Below, piece after piece: positions 46,501-58,500 of a stretch of 64,000 nucleotides of DNA. Source of the stretch: Choricystis sp. odSpoLacu1 (taxonomy: Eukaryota > Chlorophyta > Trebouxiophyceae); assembly GCA_958009055.1 (NCBI GenBank), contig OY253650.1:1240001-1304000 (forward strand), read 5' to 3'. A program made the translations under genes and the position numbers. How positions within the stretch are numbered: position 1 is the first letter of the stretch; each line of letters begins with the position of its first letter. A model generated the notes under the pieces. That model was not told where the DNA came from. It searched no databases and saw nothing but the letters and a program-made list of their open reading frames with translations.

Positions 46501-49500
46501 CCTGGTTGGCGGCCCCCGCCCGCGCCACCGGCTGGGCCACCGCCGCAGTGTCGCCCACCGGCCGCGAAGTGCGCGCTGACGTGGGCGTGCCGGGCGGCGG
46601 CGTGTTGGTTGGGTTCACCGCGCGCGCGGCTCGCGCGCTCAAGGCGCCGCGGCCGGTGGTTGCTGCTGGCTTGGCGCCCCACCTGCTGTACGACACCGTG
46701 TGGCAGGTGGAGGAACCGCGGGAGCATGTGGCTGCCGCACCACCGTCCACCGAATTCGCCTGGTTGACCGCCACCCCCGCTGCGCGGCGCGCCGCCCGCC
46801 GCCGCCGCACTGGCGGCCGTCGCGGCCGCGCGCCGCGGCGGCCCCGCCTCGATGCGCTCCCGGACGGGCCCCCTGCCAGACATGGCAGGGGGCCCCTGTG
46901 GTGCTGTCCCCGCTCCAGTCGCCGCGTCTGCTGCCGCGGTGTGGGGCGTGCTGCGGTGTGCGACGCAGGAGGCACCCACCGCGCGCTGGGCAGCGGTGGC
47001 GGTGGCGCCGGGCGAGCCTCGCCCGCCGCCGCCACCCATGGCGGGCGATGCCTACGGCGCGGGAGTGGGAGCGGGGGCGACGTGGGCGCCGCGCCTGTTG
47101 CGCGCGCGTGCGCGCGCGGCCACGGCGCCACTTCTGCCGCCCACCCCTAACGCTGCCTGGCTCATCACGGGCGGCGGCGGTGGCCTGGGCCGCCTGTTCA
47201 CCACGTGGGCAGTGCTGGGCGGGTGCACACCCCTGATCGTCTCCCGCCGCGCGCGCGCCCAGCCGCCGCGCGCGGCGGCCGCGCGCGGCGCGACCGTCGC
47301 GGTCGCCGACGTCGGCACACGCGCCGGCGCTGCCGCCGCGGCCCACCTCCTCCTTACCTCCACCACCCGCCCCGCGGGCGCCCTGCATGCCGCGGGCGAG
47401 CTGCGCGACGCCCTGCTGCCGCGCCAGGGGGTGGCGGGCGTGCGCGCGACACTCGCAGGAAAAGTCGGCGGCGCGGCCGCGCTCGCGGCCGCGACCGCCA
47501 CCACTCCCCTCCCCTCCCTCGCCTTCTTCTCCTCCATGTCCACCCTGTTTGCCCCGTCTGGACAGGCCAACTGTGCTGCCGCCAACGCAGCCCTGGCTGC
47601 CATGGCACACACCGGCGGGCGCGCGGGCGCCCCGACCTGCGCGTTCCAGTGGGGCGCGTGGGGTGGGGTCGGCATGGCGGTCGACCACGGCCTGCTGCCG
47701 CGCGTGGTGGAGGCGGGGCTGGGCGTGCTGCCCCCCGCGGCCGGGGTGGGCGCGCTGGAGGCGTGTGCGGGCGCCGCCGACGTGTCGCCCTCGCCCCTCG
47801 TCTCCCCCCTCGACTGGCGCCGCATCATGGCGCGCGCGCCCGCGGTGGCGCCCACGTTTGCCGAGTTTGCCGAGTTTTGGGGTGGGGGGAGGGCACGCGC
47901 GGCGCCCGCGCCCGCGCGCCCCGGAGTGGCCGCGCCGTCGGCTGCCGCCCTGCGCGCCGCTGTCCGGTCCGCCGTCACCGCCGCTGTCGGCCCCATCCCC
48001 GACGACGCCCCCCTCATGGACGCTGGCCTCGACTCAGTGGCCGCCCTGAACCTGCGCACCGCCCTGGCCGCGGCCCTGGGCGCGGGCGACGACGTGGCCG
48101 CGCTGCCGCCCTCGCTCGCGTTTGACCACCCCACCGTGGACGCGTTGACCGCGTTCCTGGTGGACTGGGTGGCAGCACGCGTGGCGAGGGGTCGTGTGGA
48201 GGTTGGTGCTGATCAAGGGGTGTCCGTGTGGGCTGGCGCGCCTGCCGCGTTTTCCTCCCCTTCGCCCTCCGCCTCGACCCTCTCAGTCGCCGCCATCGTG
48301 GACGCCGCCCTCACCACCGCCCTCGGCACCCTGCCCGACCCGCACGCCCCCCTCACCGATGCTGGCCTGGACTCGGTGGGCGCGGTGGATGTGCGGGCGT
48401 CCCTGGCGCGCGCCGTGTTTGGGGGGGGGGGGCGCGGCAGACGCGCTGCCAGCGTCGTTTGTGTTCGACCACCCGTCGCGCGCCGCGCTCACGGCCGCCC
48501 TGCAGGCGCTGGTGGACGCGATGAAGGGGGGGGCTTCGGCGGCGTCACCACTCTCACTCCCGCGCACCCTGTCCGTTGTCGTGCCACCCACCGCGGCCGC
48601 CGCGTCCATCGCGGCTGTGTCTGCGCGCCTGCCCGGCGCGCACCGCGGCGGCGGCGCGTGGCCCCTGCTCTCCGCCGGCGCCGACACGGCAGCCCCCGTG
48701 CCCCCCGCTCGCTGGGATGCGGACGCTTTCTATGAAGCACCAGGCGCGTCCTCCTCCTCCTCGCTGCCGCCGAGCGCTGTGAGGGCTTACGCGCGGACCG
48801 CGCACTGGTGCGACGCGGTCGACACGTTTGACGCTGCGTCCTTCGCCCTCCCCCCCCGCCGATGCCGCCGCCACCGACCCCCAAGCCCGCCTGCTGCTGG
48901 AAGGGTGTGCGATGGCGTTGGTGGGCGGCGGTGGGCTGGACGCCGCCGCGCGCGGGCGCACTGGTGTTTTCACAGGGTCGATGTACCAAGAGTTTGCCCA
49001 ACTCCACCACGAGCTAGGGCTGCGGCTCACCCCCGCCCCCGCCACGGGGGCGGGCATCTCCTACCTGTGCGGCCGGGCATCATACACGTTTGGCCTGCGC
49101 GGCCCCTGCGTTGGTGTCGACACCGCGTGCTCGTCCTCGCTCGTGGCGACTCACCTCGCGTCGCGGTCGCTCGCGTCAGGGGACGCTCTCGCTGCCTTGG
49201 CGGCCGGCGTCAACGCCATGACGCTGCCCGTCACGACCGCCACCATCTGTGGCCTGGGTGCCCTGGCCCCCGACGGACGCTGTAAGACGCTGGACGCGAG
49301 CGCCGACGGGTATGGGCGCGGAGAAGCATTTGTTGTGGCCCTGCTGCGGACCGCAGGCGACGCCTCCTCTTCCACCACTCCCTCCCTCGGCACCATCGCC
49401 GCCTCTGCCGTCGGCCAAGACGGACGCTCCTCCTCCCTGACCGCGCCCTCGGGGCCCGCTCAATCAGCACTCGTCGCGGAGGCGGTACGCGCCGCGGCCT

Positions 49501-52500
49501 TTGACCCGCACGTCGACCCCCTCGCGCTCGCCCTGCACGGCACCGCCACCCCGTTGGGCGACCCCCTGGAGTTGGGCGCGTTGGCCGCCGTGTTTGGGGG
49601 CAAGGGGTCGGGTGGCGGGGGTGGTGTGCCCCCCCCGCCGCCTCTGACGCTCGCAGCTCCAAAAGCATCAGTCGGCCACACTGAAGGCGCGGCCGGCGTC
49701 GTGGACTTGCTGGCCGCCCTGCTGACCCTGGATCAAGCAGGTGCCCTGCCCAACCTGCACGCCCGCACCCTCAACCCGCACGTGGGGGCCGCGCTGACCG
49801 AGTGGGCGGCCCGGCGCGGCGCCGCGTGCGTGGCCGCGGTCGCGCGCGCGCGCGCGCGCCCGCACACACCCTTGCCCTCGCTGGCGCCTCCTCCTTTGGC
49901 ATGAGCGGCACCAACGCGCACGCGTTGGTGCGGCCGGCGAGTGGTGCCGCTCCCCGGCCCACAGACACAGTGCTGCCATGGCGGCGTGACCGCGCGTGGC
50001 CTGGGCCGCGGCCGCCTCCGTTGATTGTCTCCGCGTCCATCGACCCCCACCACGGTGGCGTCGAGTACGCGGTGAGTTTGACAGGTCCCTCCCTCGCCTG
50101 GTTGCTGGACCACAGGGTGGGCGGCACCGCGTTGCTGCCGGGGGCGGCGATGGTGGAGGCCGCGACTGCCGCAGCACTCACACTCGTTGGCGATGGTGTG
50201 CGCGCGGCTCCCGCACTCGCTCTGACTGGCATCACATTTGCGGTGCCCCTGGTGCTGGATGGCGGGGACCGCGCGCCTGCCACCGTGCGCCTGCTGGTGG
50301 ACGCGGGCGGCGGCGTGGCCCTGGTCAGCACGCGCGGCGGCGGCGGCGCGCGGTTGACGCACGCGGCGGCGCGCGCGGCGCGCGTCGCGGTGTTGATCGC
50401 ACCCCGAACCCGCGCCACGTGCTGCCTGCAGCGGCTCACAGTTGCTTCGAAGCCATCCCTCACCCCTGTTGCCATCGCGGCAGTCGCTGCCCGCTCCGCC
50501 GGCCGCGGGTTTGCGTGCGGCCCTGCTGCTCTTGACGCGTCACTCCACCTCGGCCCCTCCCTCTACCCGGCCGGCACGACCGCCCGCGTGCCCACGGGAG
50601 TGGCGGCTGTCCGCCTGCCGCCGTTTGCGGACGTTGCTCCGTCCACCGGATGGGCGGTCGCTGGTCCGCGTGGCGATCCGCGTGGCCTGAGTGACCACAC
50701 CCTCGCTGGCCGCACCGGCGCCGCCACGCTGGCGGGACTGACCAGCGCCACCGCGCCAGCCTCGAAACGGAGGCGGTCACCCTGGCTGTACGACATGGGG
50801 TGGCAGGTGGACGAGGTGGCGCGCCCCATGTGCGCGCGCCCTGCTCGCGCGCTGCCCTGCCGCCGCCCCAAGCGAGCGCTGGCGGCCGCCCTGGCTGGCC
50901 TGCAGCTCAATGCACGCCACAATGCGCCCACCCACCTGGTCGTGTGGGGCGGGGATGCTGCTATTGGTGACGGCCCCGCTGGGCCGCCACGCGGCGGCAC
51001 TAGCGGCGCGGCAGTTGCCGCCCTCGCCCGCGTTGCGGCTGGTGAAGGGGCGCCCGTGTCTGTGGCGGAGATGGATGCGCTGTCTGCAACCTCCAGCGTG
51101 CCGCCATCCTACGACGCGTTTGGCGCGGCGGCTGGCGGGGGCGCGGTCTGTGTGCCGCGCGCGGCGCCAGCACAGGTCTCCTCCCCTGCTCCCGCCGCCA
51201 CCGCCCACCCGCACACCGCCCTCATCGTGGGCGGCCTGGGCGGCTTGGGGTCGCTGGCCGCATCCTGGCTGACCGCTGCCTGTCCGGGCGCGCTGGCGAT
51301 TGTCGCGGGGCGGACCGCGCACGTGCGCCCGCCTTCCACGCTGCCCAACGCCGTCGCCGTCGCTGCCGACGCGTCCACCCGGGCGGACGCGGCCGACCTG
51401 GCGACCATGGTGCCCCCCAACCGCACCTCCCTGGCCCTGCTGGCGGCGGGCGTGCTGGCCGACGGCGGCGTGGCCGGCGCGACGCCCGCCGCTCTGCGTG
51501 CTGCAGCCGCGCCCAAGCCCGCCGCCCTGGCCGCCCTGACTCTCGCCTGGATCGCGGCCGCGCCACGTGCAGGCGTGCACATGTACGGCTCCATCGCGGC
51601 GGTGGTGGGGTCGGCGGGGCAGGCTGCTTACGCAGCGGCCAACGGCGCCACAGCGGCCGCGGCCGCGACCCTCGTGGCACGTGGCACACCCGCCACCACC
51701 CTGCAGTGGGGCGCGTGGAGTGGAACCGGCATGGCTGCCTCGTCTGCCTCCGCCCTGGCGCGCGCCGCGCGGGCGGGGCTGGGGGTCGTGGTTCCGACAC
51801 ACGGCCTCGCAGCACTCGCGGCCGCACTCGCAGGCCGCCTTGCGTGGTCGGTCGCCCCGCTGGCGTCGCCAATGGCGTGGGACGCGCTGGCGCGTGCCGC
51901 GGGGGCGACAGGGCTGCCTGCTGCGCTGGCATCGGGCGACGACAGCGAGCCTGTGGCGGCGGCAGAGAGAAAGGCTGCAGAGGCTGTCCCCTCTCCCCTC
52001 CCCACCCGCCGCGTCACGCGGGCCGCTGTCGCCGACATCGTTGTCACCACGCTGGCCTCCATCCTGGGCACCACTCTGCCCCCCTCCGCCCGCCTGATGG
52101 ACGCGGGGCTGGACTCGCTGGGCGCGGGTGAACTGCGCGCCGCGCTTGCCTCTGCTCTGCGCGTACCGCTGCCCGCCACCCTGGCATTTGACTGCCCCAC
52201 CCCGGAGGCGTTGGTGGATGGTTTGGTGAAGTCAGTCGCGCGGCAGAGGAAGCAAAGAGTGTGGAGACGCTGGCCGTGCGCGCTGCGCCGCGCGCCGCGC
52301 CGCCCGCCTCCACCCCCTCTGTCGCCGTGCTCGCCGTCTGCGCCCGCGTCTCCGGCTCCCCGTCCTCTTCCACCCTGGCAGACTTCGCAGCGTCTGCGCA
52401 CGACGCGACGTCCCCCACCCCCGCCGACAGGTGGGACGCGGACGCGCTGTACGGGGCGCGGGCGGCGCGGCCGGCACTGTACGCGCGCCTCGCCGTGCAC

Positions 52501-55500
52501 GACCCTCTCGCCGCCGCCTTTGACGCGCCCGCCTTCTCCCTCCCCCCGTCCGAAGCCGCCGCGCTGGACCCCGGGGTACGCCTGCTGCTGGAGGGGGCTG
52601 CGACGGCGTTTGGACGGGCGGGTGGGAGCATTCTCGCGCGTCCCCAAACCGTCGGCGTTTTCGCTGGGTCAATGCACGCCGCCGCCTACGGTGACCTCCT
52701 CAACCGCTGTGGCGCCCCCCTCACCCCCGCCGCCGCCACCGGCAACTCGCTGGCCTTTCTAACCGGCCGCCTGGCCCACGGGTTTGGGTTGGGGGGGCCT
52801 GCGGCTGCGATCGACACAGCGTGTTCATCGTCGCTGGTCGCCCTGCACCTCGCCTCCCGCGCCCTCACCTCCCGCGACGCGGCCGCCTCCCTGGTGGCGG
52901 GCGTCAACGTCATGGTGTCGGCGTCCGCGGCGGCGGCCACGTGCGCGCTGGGGGCGTTGGCGCCGGCCGGGCGGTGCCGCGCGCTCGACGCGGCGGCCGA
53001 CGGGTATGGGCGCGCCGACGGCGCGTTAGTTGTCGTGCTGGGTGGGGCAAGTGACAGTGAAGCCGCCGACTCTGACGCCCCTCCTCTGGCACTCATTGCG
53101 GGCAGTGGTGTCGGCCTGGCTGGCCGCGCCGCGGGGCTCACCGCGCCCTCTGGCCCCGCCCAAGCGTCCGTGGTCGCGGCCGCGCTGCACGCGGCGGGCG
53201 CGACGCCGACCGACGTGGCCGCCGTGTCTCTGCACGGCACGGGCACACCGTTGGGCGACCCCATTGAGGTGGGGGCGCTGGTGGGTGGGCGCGAGGCGTC
53301 GTCGTCATCGTCGTCGTCGGCGCCCCCTCTCACCCTGCTCGCGTCCAAAGAGTCCCTCGGCCACGCTGAAGGCGCGGCCGGCCTGGTGTCCGCCCTGTTT
53401 GCGGCTGCGGACGCGGGCGGCGGCCCCCGCCCGGGAGTGTTGCACCTGCGCACGCTCAACCCGCACGTGGGCGCCGCGCTCGCGCCCGGCGCAACCGCGC
53501 CGCGCGCAGTTGGCCCCTCCCACGCGTCCTCCGCCCTGCGCGGCGCGTCCTCGTTTAGCATGAGCGGTGTGGACGCACACGCCATTGTTGTTGGTGCGGG
53601 TGGCACCGCCCAGCCGTCCATGGCCACTCCGCAGTGGCGCCGCGCCGCCGCGTGGCCCGCGCCGCTGGTTGGGTCTGTTGCGTCAGCCGTGCTGACCGCC
53701 ACCCCTCACACCGTCACGCTGGCGGGCAGTGTGCGTGGTGACGACCTGGCTACCCTGATCGCCGCCCCCGTGGCCGCCGCGGTCGCGTGTGTGCGTCCTG
53801 CCGGCGCGCGCGGCCCGCTGCTGACGCGCGTCGCCTGCATCGCCGCCGGCCGCCTGGCGGCACACCCGGTCACAGTGACTGTGGCCACTGGTGGTGGCGA
53901 CGTCACCGTGCTGTGTGGCGGGGTGCCGGCGTTGACAGCGTCAGTGGCGGCAGTCGCGGCGGTTGCCGCAACCGCGCCCCGCCCCTCCCGCCGGCACGTG
54001 CTCGCGTCGGTGTCCTTGCCCGCCCTGCCATCTGCCTCTTCTGCAGTCACCACTCTGACCACCCCTCCCGGCCTGCGTCTGGACGGCGTCGGCCGGTCCC
54101 TGCTGGCCGACGCGGCCACCGCGCTCGCGGCCGCGGTGGGCGCCGACGGCGGCCGCCTGGCCACCGCGGCCGCAGTCGTGCCGCTGCCGACGCAGCTGAC
54201 GGGCGGCAAACACACCGTCACAGCGCGGCTGGATGGGAGGGGCAGGGTGCACGCTGTGGCCGCGACGGCTGCCACGGTGGCCGCCACGCTCGCGCCGCCC
54301 GCTGCGCCCGCCACACCGCTGGCGCACGCCACGCACGCGCTGGCTTGGCGCAGCATTCGGCTTACAGGACGCTCTGTCGATGAGCGCCAGCGTGTGTGGG
54401 CCATCATTGACTGTGGCGACGCTGTGGCAACGGCGTCGCTCACACTCTGCCGCCATCGTCCACGCCTACCGATCTGGCCACCCTGCGCCCATCCCGCATC
54501 ATCATTGTGGCGCAGCGCGGTGGCCAGGACCTCACCTCTGAAGCTGGCCTGGCGTCTGCTGCCGCGCTCGCGCCGCTGCGCGCAGCGGCGACGCTGGCAG
54601 CCGGCGCGGCCGCCCCGCCCCGCACGTCCCTGGTCACGCGCGGCCTGTGTGGCGTGTTGGTCAGTGACACCAGTGACGAGGCGGGACCCGGCGCGGCTGC
54701 CGGCCTGGCCAGGGCCCTGTTTTGGGAGGCGCGCGGCGCGGCGGGCGCTGCGGTCGACCTCCCTGCCGCCTCGCCGCCGGCGCCATCCACCCTGGCCGCC
54801 GCCCTGACCAGCGACGAGTACAGTGTCGCCCTGCGTGGCGCTGGTCACGCGTTTGGCGTGCGGCTGGTGCCGACCGTGCAGCCTGCGCTCGGCCGCGCCC
54901 CACCCTCCCTCCGCGGACGCACCGCCATCGTGCTGGGCGGCTCCGGCGGCCTGGGCGCTGAACGCGCGCGCCAGCACGCGGCCGCGGGGGCCGCCTGCAT
55001 CGTACTGGCGTCGCGGTCGGGAGGCGTGGGCGGCGGGGGCGGCGGCGCCGCGCGGGTCGCGGCGCGCGGCGGCTGCGGGGTGATCGCGGCCGCCCTCGAC
55101 ACAGCCAACGCGGCCGCCGTCACCCGCCTGCTGGCCTGGGCGCGCGACCACCTGCCCCGAGTTGCGTGTATCGACGTGGCGGCCGGCGTGTCGGGGTTCG
55201 ACCTGGTGGCTGACACCCCGGCGCCCACCCTTGCCCGTGTCGCGGCCCCCAAGCTGGGCGCGGCGGCCGCCCTGGTCGCGGCAGCGCCCGCCACCGCGGC
55301 CGTCACATTCTTTTCGTCCACGTCGGCCGCCTGGGCGCAAGCGGGGGCGGGTCACTACTCGGCTGCGAATGCTGGAGTCGACGCGGTCGCAGCTACCGCG
55401 CGCGGCGCGGGGCGCGCGTTTGCTGCTCCCCGGCTGGGTCCATTCTCGGGCGTCGGCATGGCGGCCTCTCACGCCGACCAACTGACGGCGTTGGGCATTC

Positions 55501-58500
55501 GCCCCCTGCCCGCGTCCGCGCTGGCGTCAGTGCTCGGCGCGGGCGCGCGTGGTTCGGGCAACGCTGTCGTCGCCGCCCTGGACCCCGGCCGCTTTGCCGC
55601 GGTGTCCATGGCGCGGAGTGGCTGGAGACTGCTGGACGAGTGGGACGTGGTGGAGGCTGGCGGGGAGGTGGCAACAGCGGCTGTCGCTGCTGCGACTGCC
55701 GCTGCTCCATCCGCCCCAGCCTCCTCCCTCCCGTCCCTCGCCTCCATCCGGTCCGTCGTCCTCACAGCACTCACCTCTGTCCTAGACCCGTCCATTCCTC
55801 TGTACGACGGTGACGGCGCCTTCCCTGCGGGCGCCCTGGACTCGCTGGCCGCCGTCGAAGCCGCAGCCACCGTCTCCTCCGCTGTCGGTCTCACCCCGCC
55901 CCTGCCGCCGACGGCGGCGTACGACTACCCTTCCGTGGCCGCCCTGGCGGCGCACGTGCACGGCGTGCTGGCCGACAAGGCGGGCGTGGCGGAGAGGGTT
56001 GTGGCGGCGCCCCCGGTGCCGCTCCCTTTAACCACCACCTCCCGCCCCACCATCACGCTGCGCACCGCCGCCCGCCTGGCCGCCCCACTGGACGCTCCTG
56101 ACGCTCCCTCCATCATCCCTCACGCGCGCTGGGACGCGGACGCGCCCCCCCGCGTGGGGCGGCGCGCACGCGTGGGGCCGCCGCGCCGGTTTGCGACCTG
56201 GCTGCCGACCGTCGACGCGTTTGACGCGGCCGCGTTTGGGGTGCCGGCCCCCGAGGCGGATCTGATGGACCCCCAGCAACGGTTGCTGCTGGAAGGGGCG
56301 GCAGCTGTGTTGGCTGGAGGGGGTGGGGATGGCGCTGCTGCTGCCACCACCCTTTCCCTCCGCTCCCGCTCCGGCGTGTAGGTCGGCATCCAGCAGATGG
56401 AGTATGGCGGCCTGGCTGCCCCCCACCTGGACGCGGTGGGCCCCTACTCTGCGACGGGGGGGCCCTTCTCCGTCGCGGCAGGGCGCGTCGCGTTTGTGTT
56501 TGGCCTGACAGGCCCCGCCGTCGCCGTCGACACCGCCTGCTCGTCCGCCCTAGTGGCCACCCACCTGTCTGCCCGCCACCTGCGGGCAGAGGGAGAGGTT
56601 GGTGGTGGCGCCCTGGCCGCGGGCGTCAACCTGCTGCTCGCGTCGGCCACCACCGCCGCCGCGACGGCCGCCGGCATGCTGACCCCCGACGGCCGCTGCA
56701 AAGCCCTGGACGCGGCCGCCGACGGCTACGGCCGCGCGGAGGCGTGCGTGGTGATGTGGCTGGAGAGCGAGGGGGAGGGAGGTCGCGGTGGCGCGCGCCC
56801 CCCGCGCGCGCTGCTTGCTGGCTCCGCCGTCAACCAGGACGGCCGGTCCTCCTCCCTGACCGCGCCCAACGGGCCGGCCCAGCAGGCTGTGCTGCGGGCT
56901 GCCGCCGCAGACGCGGGAGGCCTTGGCCTCGCTCACGCAGAGCTGCACGGGACGGGCACGGCGCTGGGTGACCCGATCGAACTCGGCGCCGTGTGGGCAA
57001 CGACCGCCACGGACGCCACAGGCCAGGGCACACGGCTGCTTCCTCTCGCAGTGGCTGCCGCCAAGTCGCGCCTCGGCCACTCGGAGCCGGTGGCGGGCGC
57101 GGTCGGCGCGGCGGCGGCCGGCGCCGCCGTCACGTCCGCCGCCCTGCTGCCCACCCCCTGCCTGCGCACCCTCAACCCGCATGTGCTAGCACTGCTGGAC
57201 GGCCCCGTCAGCGGCCGCCGCCCCCTGGCCGCGCCGCGGACTGGCGCGCCGCGCGCGGCGACCGGCGCGGCCGGCGTCAGCGCGTTTGCTTTCCAAGGCA
57301 CCAACGCGCACGCCGTGTTGACAGCCGCCAGTGGGGACGGTGGCCCGACTGATGCAGCCTTGTCCCTGCCCTGGTGCCGGGCGAGGCACTGGTTTGCGCC
57401 CGCGCCGCCGGGCGCGCTCGCGCGCCGCGTCGCGGTCGCAGTGCCCACCGCCGCCACCTTTGCTGCTCCTCTGGGCGCCCCGTCTCTCGCCTACCTGTGG
57501 CACCACGTGGTGGGGGGCACCCCCCTGCTGCCAGCCACCGCCGCCCTGGAAGCCGCGGCCGCGGCGGCGCGGTGCGTGGTGGTGGCGCGCGATGATGACG
57601 ACGCACGTCCTTGCATCGTCGCCGTCGCGCTCGCCGCGCCGCTGCCGCTCGCGCGCGACACCACGCTGACTGCGCGCGTGGGCGTGGCGGGAGATGTGAC
57701 TGTGTCATCGGCATCCTCCTCCAAAGCGCACGTCACGGCGCGCGTGGCGCGGGTGGCGCGTGTTGTGGGCGCGCTGCCGCGCGCCGCGCCGCGCCGCTCG
57801 CCTCTGCGCACTCAGCTGCCGCCCCCGCGCGCCGCAGCCGCCACCGGCTGCCTGGCGCCCCCGCCCGCCGGCCCAACCGGCGCCCACACGGGCGTGCACC
57901 CCGCCTCCATGGATGCCGCCACCCACACTGGCGCCGCGCTGGCGGGGGGCAAGGAGAATGGCAGTGGTGTGCGCGTGCCGGCTTCAGTGCGCGCGTTTGA
58001 CGTCTGCGCCCCCTCCACCCCAGCCACCCGCGTGGCCGCCTCCCTGGCCGCCTCCCTGGATGGCGGCGCGGTGGGCCACTTTGACACGCAGCCCGCCCGA
58101 CTGGCGGGCATCGTGTTCAAACGGGCGCCTGGGCTGGGGGGTGGGACTGTGTCGCAGCCGCGCTCGGCGGCGGCGACTGAGGCACCATCCACCCGGCCGC
58201 CGTGGTCGGCGCTGACCGTCGACTGGGCGGCTTCTGAGCCCGCGCCTGGACGGTCAGCGTCGCCGTCGACGTCTGTGCCACCCTATCCGCATGTCACGCT
58301 GGCGTCGCTGCAGCGCGGTGGCGGCGCGCTGTCGCCGCCTGCGCGCGCACTGCTGGGCTGCTTGCCAGCCGCCATCCCATCGCGCCGCGCCGCTGACGCG
58401 GCCGCGGCAGCTGCCATCGCCCGCGTGGCTGCCCGCGAAACTCGGCGCCCCGCCCCCCTGCCCGACGCGGAGGCGGGGGTGCGGCACGCGCCGGCGCTCG

